NCBI GenBank assembly: GCA_947625555.1
Contig: CANQOT010000005.1
Location: 1-64,000, forward strand
Direction: 5' to 3'
DNA: 64,000 bases
Source: an uncultured Clostridia bacterium
GTDB lineage: Bacteria; Bacillota; Clostridia; Christensenellales; Borkfalkiaceae
In this document: piece after piece, positions 26,373 to 36,041 of the stretch
Layout: each line of letters opens with the position of its first letter
Position numbering within the stretch: the first letter of the stretch is position 1
Translations under genes and position numbers: made by a program
Notes under the pieces: model-generated
What the model was told of the DNA's origin: nothing
Database searches by the model: none
Seen by the model: only the letters and a program-made list of their open reading frames with translations

Positions 26373-29069
26373 ATGCTGGAAGTTCGTCATCTTACAAAGA
26401 TCTATCGCGAAAAGAAGGGCGGGGCGGAGACCGCGGCGCTCCGCGACGTCAACATCATCTTCCCCGAAAGAGGCCTCGTCTTTCTGCTCGGAAAGTCGGG
26501 CTCGGGCAAGAGCACCCTTCTCAACCTCATCGGCGGGCTCGACGCGCCCACGGAGGGGGAGATCGTCGTCATGGGCAGGAGCTCGAACACCTTCTCGGGC
26601 GGGGATCTCGATTCCTATCGCAACACCTTCATCGGCTTCGTCTTTCAGGATTACAACCTGCTCGATGAATTTTCCGTCGAAGAAAATATCGCCCTCGCGC
26701 TCGAACTGCAACATCAGAAGGGCGGCCGCGAAAGAGCGAAAGAGGTCTTGCGCGAAGTGGACCTCGCGGACTTTGCAAAGCGCAGACCGGGCACCCTTTC
26801 GGGCGGACAAAAGCAGCGAGTCGCCATCGCCCGCGCCCTCGTCAAGGATCCCAAGATCGTCCTTGCCGACGAGCCCACGGGCGCCCTCGATTCGGAGACG
26901 GGGGAACAAATTTTTTCTTTGCTCAAACGCTTTTCGGCAGACCGTCTCGTTATCGTCGTCTCCCACGACAGGGAATCGGCCGAAAAGTACGGCGACCGCA
27001 TCGTCGAGCTCAAAGACGGCGAGGTCGTCTCCGATGTAACGCGCTCGGCCGAAGGCTTTGCCGAAGCGCCGCCGCCCGAACCCTACCGAGGCGAAGGAGC
27101 CACGCTCATCCGCTCCCGCCTCTCCGCGGGAAAGGCGCTCCGCATGGGCGCATCGGGCCTGCGGATCAAGCCCTTCCGCCTCGCCCTCACCGTGCTCCTC
27201 TCCGTCATCTCCTTCGCCGTTTTCGGGCTGTTCTCCACGCTGATGATCTACGACGGCAGGGACGTTTTGCGCAGGTCCATCCTGCGTTCGGATATCCCGC
27301 GCGTCGCCCTCGAAAAACAATATGAATACCGTATCCGCCGCGCGGGCGGCACGGAGACCGACACGGGGGAAGCGCGCTTCACGCCCGAAGAGGTCGTTCT
27401 GTTCGGGGAAGAGTCCATCGGCGCCTATGCTACGCGGATAGAGCCCGACGGCATGAAGATCGACCGCGCACAGTCCAACTACTTTCTGCCCACCATCGGC
27501 TTTGTCGCCGAGCTTCCCGCCGGACACCCGCTCGAAGGAGGCCTCATCGCGGGGCGTCTCCCGACGGGCGCCGACGAGATCGCGGTGAGTTCCTATTTCC
27601 TCGAATGTGCAAAGGCCTCCGTCTATACGCCCTGTGACGGGGAAGGCTCTCCCCTCCCCGAGCGGAAGATCTCAACGGCGAAAGACCTCTTTTCGGACTA
27701 CCTGTCCACGGACATGGGTCCCCTCAAAGTGTGCGGCGTCTTTGACAGCGGCGAGATCCCGGCAAAATTCGAGGAGCTCAAAGACCTCGATATGAGCCGC
27801 GACCCCGCCCTGCTCGAAGAGCTCCATTCCTATCTTTCCGACAGTTTGAGCCACGTCGCCTATGTCTCGCGTGAATTTTTGGAGGCCCATCTTTCCGCCG
27901 AAGAGTCGGACGAGCCCATCTTCCAAAAGGGCGGCTACCGCTTCTGCTTCCCCTCCGAAACGCAGGAGGGCAATATGGCCGTCGCGGCCGAAGTCGCCGT
28001 CTACGAGAAAAAGTATGAACAGCGCCTTCCCATCTTCTATATGAAGGAGGGAACGGAGCGGCTTTCCGAGGGCCAGATCATCGTGAATTTCGATTTTCTC
28101 GCGAGCGTCTACCGCGACTGCTACGGCGACGACCCCGACGACGCCTACACCGCTTTCCGGGAGGCCGATATCCCCTTCTATGCCCACATGGAGCAGAGCG
28201 AAACGGGCGAATGGCGCTTTGTCGACCGCGAATCGGATACCCCCGGCAGTGCGCAGACGTTCAACGACCGCCTTCCCCTTTGGCTCGCGTACATGCGGTC
28301 GCATCCCCTGACGCTGCGCGTGGAGACGAGGAAGGAGGAGAGCGAGACGCAGGTCCCCTACGGCGAACTCGAAATCGCGGGCGTATATTTCAACGCCGTC
28401 GATGAGCCGCCCTACAACGGATTTTTCTGCACGCAGAGCCTCTATCAAAGTACGATGAACGCCGCCCCTTCCCGCGAAGAGACGAAATACGTTCCCGAAG
28501 AGGACGCCGCCTTCGACCGCGTGTTCTTCTCCCCTGCCGACGAACGCGCGCTCCGCTTCGCCTGCAAGATGTTCGAAAGAACGGACCCGTCCACCGATAT
28601 CCGCTACGTGCTCATCAGCATGGCCGCAGACGACGTCTCGAATGCAAATTCTCTCATAAAGGAATTTTCGCCCATCTTGCTCGGCGTCGGGCTGGGGCTG
28701 GCCGCCTTCTCCGCGCTGCTGCTCTTCAACTTCCTCTCGGTCAGTATCTCCGCGAAAAAGAAGGAGATCGGGATCTTGCGCGCATTGGGCGCACGCGGGA
28801 GCGACATATTCAAAATCTTCTTTACGGAGACGGGGATCATTACGGGGATATGCACCGTCCTCGCCGTGATTGGGAGCGCCGTCGCCACCGTCGCGCTCGA
28901 CAACTTGCTCGTTGCGACGACGGGATCGCTCGCGAGCCCCTTCGTATTCGGCATCTATTCCGTTCTCGCCATGGCCGCGCTCGCACTCGGCGTCGGACTG
29001 CTCGCGACCTTCCTGCCTGTGTACTTCGCGGCAAAGAAGAAGCCCGCAGAGAGCATCCGCACCCTCTGA
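26373..29069 (+). CDS. ABC transporter, fused ATPase and FtsX-type permease
   Basis: An 898-residue MacB-like single-chain exporter half. Residues 1-225 are the ATPase: Walker A GKSGSGKST, LSGGQKQR signature, Walker B IVLADEPTGALD. A first membrane helix lies near 265-290, then a large extracytoplasmic domain of about 440 residues, then three helices in the FtsX domain (about 760-890; EIGILRALGARGSDIFKIFF). The ATG at 26373 is chosen because GAGGA precedes it and the promoter start lies just upstream. Members of this family export peptides or act in peptide sensing and resistance; the substrate cannot be told. No kinase-regulator pair is adjacent. Confidence 0.92.
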   Translation: MLEVRHLTKIYREKKGGAETAALRDVNIIFPERGLVFLLGKSGSGKSTLLNLIGGLDAPTEGEIVVMGRSSNTFSGGDLDSYRNTFIGFVFQDYNLLDEFSVEENIALALELQHQKGGRERAKEVLREVDLADFAKRRPGTLSGGQKQRVAIARALVKDPKIVLADEPTGALDSETGEQIFSLLKRFSADRLVIVVSHDRESAEKYGDRIVELKDGEVVSDVTRSAEGFAEAPPPEPYRGEGATLIRSRLSAGKALRMGASGLRIKPFRLALTVLLSVISFAVFGLFSTLMIYDGRDVLRRSILRSDIPRVALEKQYEYRIRRAGGTETDTGEARFTPEEVVLFGEESIGAYATRIEPDGMKIDRAQSNYFLPTIGFVAELPAGHPLEGGLIAGRLPTGADEIAVSSYFLECAKASVYTPCDGEGSPLPERKISTAKDLFSDYLSTDMGPLKVCGVFDSGEIPAKFEELKDLDMSRDPALLEELHSYLSDSLSHVAYVSREFLEAHLSAEESDEPIFQKGGYRFCFPSETQEGNMAVAAEVAVYEKKYEQRLPIFYMKEGTERLSEGQIIVNFDFLASVYRDCYGDDPDDAYTAFREADIPFYAHMEQSETGEWRFVDRESDTPGSAQTFNDRLPLWLAYMRSHPLTLRVETRKEESETQVPYGELEIAGVYFNAVDEPPYNGFFCTQSLYQSTMNAAPSREETKYVPEEDAAFDRVFFSPADERALRFACKMFERTDPSTDIRYVLISMAADDVSNANSLIKEFSPILLGVGLGLAAFSALLLFNFLSVSISAKKKEIGILRALGARGSDIFKIFFTETGIITGICTVLAVIGSAVATVALDNLLVATTGSLASPFVFGIYSVLAMAALALGVGLLATFLPVYFAAKKKPAESIRTL

Positions 29070-29080
29070 TAAAAAATTTG

Positions 29081-29108
29081 GCCCGCCCGATCCGAGGCGG
29101 GCATTTTT
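29081..29108 (+). terminator. Terminator of the ABC exporter gene
   Basis: GCCCGCC and GGCGGGC arms, then ATTTTT. Confidence 0.85.
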
Positions 29109-29158
29109 CATAAAAAACGACCGTGAAATGCGAATTTGCGCAAAAGGCGCATTTCCTG

Positions 29159-29187
29159 TTGCTATTTTCCGAAAAATGTGTTAATAT
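29159..29187 (+). promoter_or_regulatory. Promoter of the LPG-synthase-like gene
   Basis: TTGCTA (29159-29164), 17-bp spacer, TAATAT (29182-29187). The predicted start is about 14 nt before the ATG, a very short leader. Confidence 0.65.
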
Positions 29188-29207
29188 AAATTTTGGAACC
29201 TATCCTT

Positions 29208-30581
29208 ATGAGTTACGAAAAACACGAAAAACTGCATACGGAGGAACTTCCCGCCGAAGAGGAAAAGGAGCCCGCCATGCCCGCAGGGGAACTTCCCGAG
29301 ACGGAAAACGAGGCACCCATGTCCGAAAATGAGGCGTCGGAAAACGCCTCTGCCGCGGAGCAAGAAGGAAGGGAGACCGCAGAGGGCGAGGCGTCGGAAA
29401 ACGCCCCTGCCGCTGCGCCGAAGGATCCCGGTTTTGCCGACCTTGCAGAGAATGCGGCGCAAAAGAAAAAGCAGGAAGAGAAGCGCAAAAAGCGGATGTG
29501 GTGGATCAAGACCGCCCTTTTGATTGCCCTCATCGGCCTTTCCATCTATACCCTCTTCCCCATCACGAAGGGGATCACGGGCGAGAACGCGGTCGGTTTC
29601 GTCGATATGGTGAAGGGTGCGAACCTTCCCTTCTTCCTCGTTCTGCTCCTCGTCATCGTGCTCTATATCCTCTCCGACAGTTTCCAATATTCCTATATTT
29701 TGAAAACGTCGACGGGCAAGTTCCGCTTCAAAAGCTCCGTAAAGGTCGCCCTCCTCGGGAAATATTACGACGCGGTGACCCCCCTCGGCACGGGCGGACA
29801 ACCTTTCCAAATCTACTATCTTCACAAGAAGGACATTCCAAAGGGCATAGCGACGGCCGTTCCCCTCGTGAAATACACCTTCTCGACCTTTGCAAAGGGG
29901 ATCTTGTCTGTCATCTTCTTCGCCATTGCCTACGTCATTTTGCCGTACGATGTCGTCCATAACCCCGGCTTCACGGCGATCTATGTGCTCGCTTGGGTCT
30001 CCATGGTCGTCAACATGGTCATCCCCGTCATCATGATCTTCGGGTCCCTCTTCCCCAAGGCGGGCAAGAAGCTCATCATCCGTATCATCGCGCTGCTTAC
30101 GAAGATGCACATCGTCAAGCGCAAATACAAGGTGACGAAGAAGTATGTGAACGAGATGAGCGAATACCGCCGCTCCCTCAAAGAAATCTTGAAGCGGTGG
30201 TGGATCATCATCCCCCTGCTCATTTTCGCCATCGCGACGGCGCTCATCAACTTCTCCATCCCTTTCTTTACGGTGACGGCGCTCGCCAATACCACGCCTA
30301 CATGGCACCTTTGGGCGCAGATGTTCTGCGGTGGGCTCCTCGCGTACTACTCCGCCTCCCTCCTTCCCACCCCCGGCAATTCGGGCGGGATCGAGGCCAC
30401 CTCGATGTTGGTGTTCGCCTCCATCCTGCTCTCGCTCTCGGCTCCCGTGAGCGCGTGGATCATCATCGTCTGGCGCTTCCTCACCTACTATGTGTATATC
30501 CTGACGGGGATCGGGATCAATGTCTTTGAGATCATCCGCAGTGCGGTGCGCAACCGCCGCGCCAAAAAGCAAGGAATTTAA
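29208..30581 (+). CDS. Lysylphosphatidylglycerol synthase transmembrane-domain (UPF0104/YbhN-like) protein
   Basis: About 457 residues. The first 95 residues are a highly acidic, Ala/Glu-rich cytosolic region with the octamer EASENA repeated, ending in a Lys-rich stretch. Seven to eight membrane helices follow, with the family blocks LGKYYDAVTPLGTGGQPFQ and LLPTPGNSGGIEATSM. These domains resemble the flippase half of MprF; free-standing versions have unclear substrates. No synthetase domain is fused. Start at ATG MSYEKHEK; a TTG 15 bp upstream lies on the predicted transcription start. Confidence 0.85.
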   Translation: MSYEKHEKLHTEELPAEEEKEPAMPAGELPETENEAPMSENEASENASAAEQEGRETAEGEASENAPAAAPKDPGFADLAENAAQKKKQEEKRKKRMWWIKTALLIALIGLSIYTLFPITKGITGENAVGFVDMVKGANLPFFLVLLLVIVLYILSDSFQYSYILKTSTGKFRFKSSVKVALLGKYYDAVTPLGTGGQPFQIYYLHKKDIPKGIATAVPLVKYTFSTFAKGILSVIFFAIAYVILPYDVVHNPGFTAIYVLAWVSMVVNMVIPVIMIFGSLFPKAGKKLIIRIIALLTKMHIVKRKYKVTKKYVNEMSEYRRSLKEILKRWWIIIPLLIFAIATALINFSIPFFTVTALANTTPTWHLWAQMFCGGLLAYYSASLLPTPGNSGGIEATSMLVFASILLSLSAPVSAWIIIVWRFLTYYVYILTGIGINVFEIIRSAVRNRRAKKQGI

Positions 30582-30597
30582 CTTCATCATTGGAAAA

Positions 30598-30634
30598 GCC
30601 TCCCGCCGCAAGTTGCGGCGGGAGGCGATTTTTT
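30598..30634 (+). terminator. Convergent terminator
   Basis: GCCTCCCGCCGCA and TGCGGCGGGAGGC with an AGT loop and GATTTTTT after it; TTTT on the other side suggests it also ends the facing phosphodiesterase operon. Confidence 0.9.
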
Positions 30635-30636
30635 CT

Positions 30637-31104
30637 CTATACGAGCGGGACGATGGTCGGCGTCACCTTCCCCCTGTGCACGGCGAGGTAGCAATAGCTC
30701 GGCGCGCTGTAAGAGCCCAAGGCCCCGGGATTGATACAGAGAACGCCCTCTTCCTCGCGGATCTCCGCGCGGTGGGTGTGCCCGTAGAGGGCGACGTCGC
30801 AGCCGAGCTCCTTCGCCCGCGCCGCGAGACGGGAGAGCGCACCCTTCACACCGTATCTATGGCCGTGACAGCAAAAGATGCGCACGCCCTCTTCCTCGAT
30901 GACGAACTCCTCTTCCCCGTAGGCGCCGTCGCAGTTGCCGCGGCAAATGTACGTCTTTTCGGGATAGGCAGAGAAGGTCTCGCGCATGTCCGCGGAACCG
31001 TCGCCGAGGTGGACGATGTAGTCGTTCTCGCCAAAGAGGGGCGCGATTCTTGCAAGGGCCGCCCGCCTGCCGTGAGAATCGGAGAGGATCACGAAAGTTT
31101 TCAT
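30637..31104 (-). CDS. Metallophosphoesterase, YfcE/MJ0936 family
   Basis: A 155-residue calcineurin-like phosphodiesterase. Metal ligands are visible in SDSHG, LGDG, GNCD, CHGH and YGHTH, all intact. Proteins of this family cleave phosphodiesters such as bis-pNPP in vitro; the physiological substrate is unsure. It is the last gene of ade-rdgB-yfcE and overlaps rdgB by ATGA. In many Firmicutes it also follows rdgB. Confidence 0.9.
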   Translation of the reverse strand: MKTFVILSDSHGRRAALARIAPLFGENDYIVHLGDGSADMRETFSAYPEKTYICRGNCDGAYGEEEFVIEEEGVRIFCCHGHRYGVKGALSRLAARAKELGCDVALYGHTHRAEIREEEGVLCINPGALGSYSAPSYCYLAVHRGKVTPTIVPLV

Positions 31105-31661
31105 AATAATTCCCTCAATGCAACGAGCGCCCTGCCCCTGTGGGAGACGGCGTTTTTTTGTTCCTCCGACGCCTCGGCAAAGCTCATTTTAAGGTCGTCG
31201 GAAAGGAAGAGCGGGTCGTAGCCGAAGCCCCCTTCGCCGCGTTCCTTTTCGAGAATGACCCCCTCCGTCCTGCCCTCGGCCGTGACGGTTCGCCCGTCGG
31301 GAAAGACGAGGGCGACGGCGCAACAAAAGTGGGCGCGTCGGTCGGCCTTCCCCGCAAGATTTTTGAGAAGGAGGGCGCGGTTTTCGCGATCCCCCCCGCC
31401 CGAATAGCGTGCGCTGAAAATGCCGGGAGCGCCGCCGAGGGCATCGACGCACAGGCCGCTGTCGTCGGCGAGGGCGGGAAGACGGGTGGCGGCCGCAACG
31501 GCCCGCGCCTTGATGAGGGCGTTTTCGAGGAAACTTTTCCCCATCTCCGCGATCTCGCCCGCAAAGCCCGCTTCCGCAGCCGAGACGATCTCGAACCCCT
31601 GTAAAATTTGCCGCATTTCGTGCAGTTTATGGGCATTGCCCGTTGCCGCGACCAGCTTCAT
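31101..31661 (-). CDS. rdgB: XTP/dITP diphosphatase (RdgB/HAM1)
   Basis: A 186-residue house-cleaning enzyme hydrolysing non-canonical purine triphosphates (XTP, dITP) to monophosphates. Signatures: ATGNAHKLHEM at the N terminus, LADDSGLCVDALGG with the catalytic Asp, GFGYDPLF and SHRGRAL. Overlaps both neighbours by ATGA. Pairing with adenine deaminase, which yields hypoxanthine, fits a purine salvage and sanitation unit. Confidence 0.94.
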   Translation of the reverse strand: MKLVAATGNAHKLHEMRQILQGFEIVSAAEAGFAGEIAEMGKSFLENALIKARAVAAATRLPALADDSGLCVDALGGAPGIFSARYSGGGDRENRALLLKNLAGKADRRAHFCCAVALVFPDGRTVTAEGRTEGVILEKERGEGGFGYDPLFLSDDLKMSFAEASEEQKNAVSHRGRALVALRELL

Positions 31662-33382
31662 AGCTCCTCCAACGTAGCAAAGGAAAATTTTTCGAGGTCA
31701 AAGAGGCCCCGATCGGTGAGTTTCAGTTTGGGAATGAGGGGCAGGGATAGGAAAACAAGGGTCATAAAGGGCGAATAGCCCTCCTTCACCCCCATCGCGC
31801 GCGCCCGATTTTGAATGGCGGAAGTGCGGGCGACGACTTCCCCCGCGGGTGCACTGCTCATGAGGCCCGCGATGTCGAGGGGAAAGACCTCTTCCCCGTC
31901 CTTCCAAACGGCCGCCATGCCTCCGCCCGCCCTCTCCAAGAGCGCAACGACGCGCGACATAGCCCCGTCGTCGTCCCCCAAAATGACGAGATTGTGGCTG
32001 TCATGCGCGACCGAGATGCCGATCGCGCCGCCGTGAAGGCCGTAGCCCTTTACGAGCCCCAGCCCGATGTTGCCCGTCGCATGGTGCCGCTCGATCACGG
32101 CGAGCTTGCAAAAGTCGGTTCCCTTCACGCTCACTTCCCCCGCGGGAGGGGTGAAGAAACTCTCCCGCGTAACGAGGGTATGGGGCACGATCTCCATGGC
32201 GCGCAGCCTCCCCCCGTGCGAGACGATGCGGAAACTTTCCGCCGTGACGGGCTTGATGTGCACCGTGCCTTTGACGGCGGCGGGAAGGTAGCGGGCGTCC
32301 GTTTCGAAGAGGGCCTTCCCCCCTTCCGCCACGAGCACGCCGCGCTTAAATGTGGCACAAACATGGAAGCTCTCGACGTCATCGACGGCTACCATGTCCG
32401 CAACATACCCCGGGGCAATGGCGCCGACACCGCTCATTTTATAGCAATCTGCAATGTTGACGGTCGCCATCGGAATGGCATACTTTGCGGGGACGCCCGC
32501 CTCGACGAGACGGCGCAGGGCGTCGTCGATATGCCCCTGCGCGGAGAGATCTTTGGCGTTCTTATCGTCCGAACAGAGCACGAAGCGGCGGAAATTATAG
32601 CCGTCCACCGCCTTTGCGGCATCGGCAAGGTTGTTGGCCGAGGAACCGCACCGCACCTGCACATACATCCCCCGCGCGATCTTTTCGCGGCATTCTTCGG
32701 GGGTAAGCGATTCGTGATCGGTGAGAACGCCCGCACAGCGGTAGGCGTTAAGCCCGTCCCCCACGACATTGGGCGCATGGCCGTCGACGGGCTTTTTGAG
32801 GCGCGCGGCCGCTTCCAATTTGACGAGAACGTCCTCGTCGCCGCAAAGGACGGCGGGAAAGTTCATCATCTCCCCGAGGCCGAAGAAGAGCTCGCGGGAG
32901 AGTTCGCGCTCCGTCTCCCTTCCGTCGAGAGAGGCGCCGCTCGTCTCGAAGGGCGTCGCGGGGACGCAGGAGGGAAGCTGTAAAAAGACGTCGATTGGGC
33001 AAATATTTCCCGCTTTGAGACGGGAAAAGGCCTCCTTGATGTATTCGGCCCCCTCCACGCCGCAGACGTTGACGATCTCGTGCGGATCGGCGACGATGGC
33101 CGTCGTCCCGTGCGGCGATGCAAGCCCCGCCCATGCCTCGGGGGAGAGCATCGAACTCTCGACATGGATATGGGAATCGATAAGCCCGGGCAGGAGGATC
33201 TTCCCCGCGGCGTCGTACGTTTCCAGAGCCTCGTAGCCCCTGCCGATTCCGACGATCGTCCCCTCTTTGACGGCGACATCGCCCTCCTCCGTCTCCCCCG
33301 TAAAGACGTTGAAGATGCGGGCGTTTTTGATGACGAGGTCGCATTTTTCGCGCTTCATCGCGCAATCGATGAGATGCTTCAT
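31658..33382 (-). CDS. ade: Adenine deaminase
   Basis: A 574-residue metal-dependent hydrolase of the Ade type, turning adenine into hypoxanthine and ammonia. The metal-binding DSHIHVESSML, the HGTTAIVADPHEI block and the DGHAPNV and DHES segments are present, as is the C-terminal ade domain. The first ATG in frame (33382) coincides with the predicted transcription start and has no ribosome site; an alternative ATG at 33358 (MKREKCDLVIKNARI) also lacks one. Family length fits either. Confidence 0.93.
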   Translation of the reverse strand: MKHLIDCAMKREKCDLVIKNARIFNVFTGETEEGDVAVKEGTIVGIGRGYEALETYDAAGKILLPGLIDSHIHVESSMLSPEAWAGLASPHGTTAIVADPHEIVNVCGVEGAEYIKEAFSRLKAGNICPIDVFLQLPSCVPATPFETSGASLDGRETERELSRELFFGLGEMMNFPAVLCGDEDVLVKLEAAARLKKPVDGHAPNVVGDGLNAYRCAGVLTDHESLTPEECREKIARGMYVQVRCGSSANNLADAAKAVDGYNFRRFVLCSDDKNAKDLSAQGHIDDALRRLVEAGVPAKYAIPMATVNIADCYKMSGVGAIAPGYVADMVAVDDVESFHVCATFKRGVLVAEGGKALFETDARYLPAAVKGTVHIKPVTAESFRIVSHGGRLRAMEIVPHTLVTRESFFTPPAGEVSVKGTDFCKLAVIERHHATGNIGLGLVKGYGLHGGAIGISVAHDSHNLVILGDDDGAMSRVVALLERAGGGMAAVWKDGEEVFPLDIAGLMSSAPAGEVVARTSAIQNRARAMGVKEGYSPFMTLVFLSLPLIPKLKLTDRGLFDLEKFSFATLEEL

Positions 33383-33388
33383 AGTTTC

Positions 33389-33417
33389 ATTATAGCACAA
33401 GGGCCGCCTGCAAGCAA
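33389..33417 (-). promoter_or_regulatory. ade operon promoter, leaderless geometry
   Basis: TTGCTT (33412-33417), 17-bp spacer ending TGTGC (extended -10), TATAAT (33389-33394). Six bases separate the -10 box from the ade ATG, so the A of ATG is at the predicted +1. Confidence 0.75.
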
Positions 33418-33487
33418 GCGACCCCGAAAATTTTAATGGAACATTGTTTAGGCCAATAATTTTATAAGAGAAAACGTTTTTTGAAGT

Positions 33488-35545
33488 TCACAGCTTCCCC
33501 CGCATGCGGAGGGCGTTGAGGACGGCGAGGAGCATGACGCCGACGTCGCCGAAAACTGCCGCCCAAAGCGGAATGAACCCAAAGAGCGAGAGCGCCATGA
33601 GCGCAACCTTGACGGCAATGGAAAAAACAATGTTTTCAAAGACGATGCGACGCGTCTTTTTCGCACCCCCCACCGCTTTCGGCAGCGATTTGAGGTCGCC
33701 GCCCGCGAGGACGAAGTCGCTCGCCTCGATGGCCGCGTCGCTCGAAAGTCCGCCCATTGCCACGGCGACGTCGCTCGCCGCCATGACGGGGGTGTCGTTG
33801 ATGCCGTCCCCCACATAGAGAACGGGGCCGTCCGCTTTGAGCTCCTCCGCGCGAAGGGGCTTTTCTTCGGGTAGAAGGCGGGCGCAGATCCGATCGACGG
33901 GGATGCCTTTGAGCGTTTCCCGGGCACGGGCCTCGGTATCCCCCGTGAGGACGGCGATCTTTTTGATGCCCTCCCCTTTCAGCTCTTCGAGCGCCTCTTT
34001 TGCCTCTGCGCGGAGGCGGTCGGCGATCTCGACGTAGCCGAGAAGGATCCCCTCTTCGGCGACATAGACGATGAGGTTGGGGCTCTCTACATCCTCTACG
34101 GGCATACCATGTCCGCGCATGAGGCGCGCGCTTCCCACGAGGATTTTCTTGCCCTCGACGACGGACGCGATACCCATGCCTGCGATCTCCTCGCAGGAAT
34201 CGGCCTTTTGAACGTCGACCGCGGCGAATGCTTCGGCGAGGGGGTGCGAGGAGTTCTTTTCGGCCGCGGCGGCGAGCATGAGGACGCGCTCTCCCCCGAC
34301 GACATTCGCAATGGAGAATTTGCCCTCGGTGAGCGTCCCCGTCTTATCGAAGGCCGCGACCTTTGCCTTCGCCAAGAGATCGAGCCCCACCGCACCCTTC
34401 GCGAGGACGCCGCACCGTGCCAGCGTTCCCACGCCCGCAAAATAGGTGAGGGGGACGGAAATAATGAGTGCGCACGGGCAGGAGATGACGAGGAAGTTGA
34501 GCGCACGGGCGATCCAAACGGGGAAGTTGTACCCCTGCCAAAGGGGAGGCAGGACGGCGAGGAGCAGGGCGCAGAGCACGACGACGGGCGTATAGATGCG
34601 GGCAAACTTCGTGATGAATTTTTCTGGTTTCGCCTTTTTCGCCGACGAATTTTCGACGAGTTCCAAGATCTTCGAGACGGCGCTCTCGGACGAGGGCCGG
34701 AGCACTTCGGCCGTGATGACGCCGCCCTCGTTGACGCAGCCCGAAAGGACCTCGTCGCCGACGCCCACTTCGCGCAAATAGGCCTCCCCCGTCAAGGACT
34801 TGGTGTCGAGCGAAGTCGCTCCCTCGATCACCTTGCAGTCCACGGGCACCCTATCGCCCCTGCGGATGAGAATGGTATCGCCCACGGCAAGCTCTTCGGG
34901 CGAAACTTCCTCCTGCCCCTCTCCGCGAAGCCTTATGGCGGTGTCGCTTTTGAGGCTCATAAGGCGGGTGATGGCCGAGCGCGAGGAGCCGACGGCGATG
35001 CTCTGCAAGAGTTCGCCGATCTCGTAGAGGAGCATGACGGCGGCGCCCTCCATATTCTCGCCGATGGCAAACGCGCCGATCGCGGCGATCGTCATGAGAA
35101 GGTTCTCGTCGAGAAGGACTGCGGGATGGAAGCCGCCCTTGAACATGCGGGGAAGGTTGCGTGCGACCTTCCAAAGAACGCCCCACCCGGCGGCGAGGGC
35201 GGAGGCGAAAAAGAGCGAAAAACTCACCCACCGCGCGATGCCGAGAAGGCGCAAAACGAGCGCGGGAATAAACAGGGCCGCGCCGACGGTAATGGATATT
35301 ATCTCGGTGAGGTGACGCTCCTTTTTTTGCGGGGCGTTTCCGTCGATGATCTCCACCTCCTCGAAGCCCGCGATGAGCGAAATGCACTTTTTGAGCGTCT
35401 CGTCGCCCTCGTAGTCGAGCACCACCCTTTGATTGATGAAATCGGCGGCCGCGAGGGTGACGCCTTCGAGGCCCATGAGCTCCTCGGAGAGCTCGGCCGC
35501 ACAGGCCGCGCAGTCGAGATTTTTGATTCGGATGACTTTGTGCAT
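33488..35545 (-). CDS. Heavy metal-transporting P1B-type ATPase (Zn/Cd/Pb type)
   Basis: A 685-residue efflux pump. N-terminal HMA domain with DCAAC; transmembrane metal site CPCALIISVP; phosphorylation site DKTGTLTEG; HP motif in NSSHPLAEAF; hinge GDGINDTPVMAASDVAVAMG. The CPC site together with the SmtB-type regulator next door points to Zn(II), Cd(II) or Pb(II) export rather than copper. It lies 52 bp after arsR in the same direction and is probably induced with it. Confidence 0.93.
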   Translation of the reverse strand: MHKVIRIKNLDCAACAAELSEELMGLEGVTLAAADFINQRVVLDYEGDETLKKCISLIAGFEEVEIIDGNAPQKKERHLTEIISITVGAALFIPALVLRLLGIARWVSFSLFFASALAAGWGVLWKVARNLPRMFKGGFHPAVLLDENLLMTIAAIGAFAIGENMEGAAVMLLYEIGELLQSIAVGSSRSAITRLMSLKSDTAIRLRGEGQEEVSPEELAVGDTILIRRGDRVPVDCKVIEGATSLDTKSLTGEAYLREVGVGDEVLSGCVNEGGVITAEVLRPSSESAVSKILELVENSSAKKAKPEKFITKFARIYTPVVVLCALLLAVLPPLWQGYNFPVWIARALNFLVISCPCALIISVPLTYFAGVGTLARCGVLAKGAVGLDLLAKAKVAAFDKTGTLTEGKFSIANVVGGERVLMLAAAAEKNSSHPLAEAFAAVDVQKADSCEEIAGMGIASVVEGKKILVGSARLMRGHGMPVEDVESPNLIVYVAEEGILLGYVEIADRLRAEAKEALEELKGEGIKKIAVLTGDTEARARETLKGIPVDRICARLLPEEKPLRAEELKADGPVLYVGDGINDTPVMAASDVAVAMGGLSSDAAIEASDFVLAGGDLKSLPKAVGGAKKTRRIVFENIVFSIAVKVALMALSLFGFIPLWAAVFGDVGVMLLAVLNALRMRGKL

Positions 35546-35608
35546 GTTGGATCCTTTATTTAGATATTTATCGAAATAATCGTTTTTTATTGTTTTTTGC
35601 CGAAAATT

Positions 35609-35956
35609 TTACAATTTACAGTGCAAATGCGTGCAGGCAAGTTCGAGGACGGCGACGACATGCTCGTCGGCAAGGGAATAGACGATATTCTGCCCGTCCC
35701 GCCTCGATTTGACGATCCCGTTCGCTTTGAGCAGCCGCAGCTGGTGGCTCACGGCGCTCTGCGCGCCCCCCACCGCCTCGACGATGTGAAAGACGCACAT
35801 CTCGCCGTGGCGCAGGGCAAAGAGGATTTTAAGGCGCGAGGGCTCGGAGATCGTCTTGAAGATGGCGGCGACGCGCTCCACTTCGCCCTCGGGGGGCATG
35901 TTCTCGATGGCGCGGCGTGCGGCGCCCTCATGTTCGGCCTTGTGTTGACATTCCAT
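35609..35956 (-). CDS. ArsR/SmtB family metal-sensing repressor
   Basis: A 115-residue winged-helix repressor. DNA-recognition segment CVFHIVEAVGGAQSAVSHQLR and wing RRDGQNIVYSL are clear. The C-terminal helix DEHVVAVLELACTHLH has the Asp/His spacing of the alpha-5 metal site of SmtB, CzrA and related Zn sensors, and there are extra Cys residues at both ends (MECQH, HCKL). It should repress itself and the ATPase through the palindrome over its own promoter and release on Zn or Cd. Confidence 0.93.
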   Translation of the reverse strand: MECQHKAEHEGAARRAIENMPPEGEVERVAAIFKTISEPSRLKILFALRHGEMCVFHIVEAVGGAQSAVSHQLRLLKANGIVKSRRDGQNIVYSLADEHVVAVLELACTHLHCKL

Positions 35957-35974
35957 AGCGCTCTCCTATATCAA

Positions 35975-35996
35975 TATATGAATAACTGTTCATATA
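35975..35996 (-). promoter_or_regulatory. ArsR/SmtB-type operator
   Basis: TATATGAA-N6-TTCATATA, perfect 8-bp arms, covering the predicted transcription start and part of the -10 box. It matches the known ATGAA-centred operator pattern of the SmtB/CzrA family. Confidence 0.85.
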
Positions 35997-36023
35997 GTAA
36001 CACAAGAAAAAACGCTTTGTCAA
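35994..36023 (-). promoter_or_regulatory. arsR-ATPase promoter
   Basis: TTGACA (36018-36023), 18-bp spacer, TACTAT (35994-35999), overlapped by the operator. Confidence 0.8.
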
Positions 36024-36041
36024 GCGTTTTCCGAAAATTTC

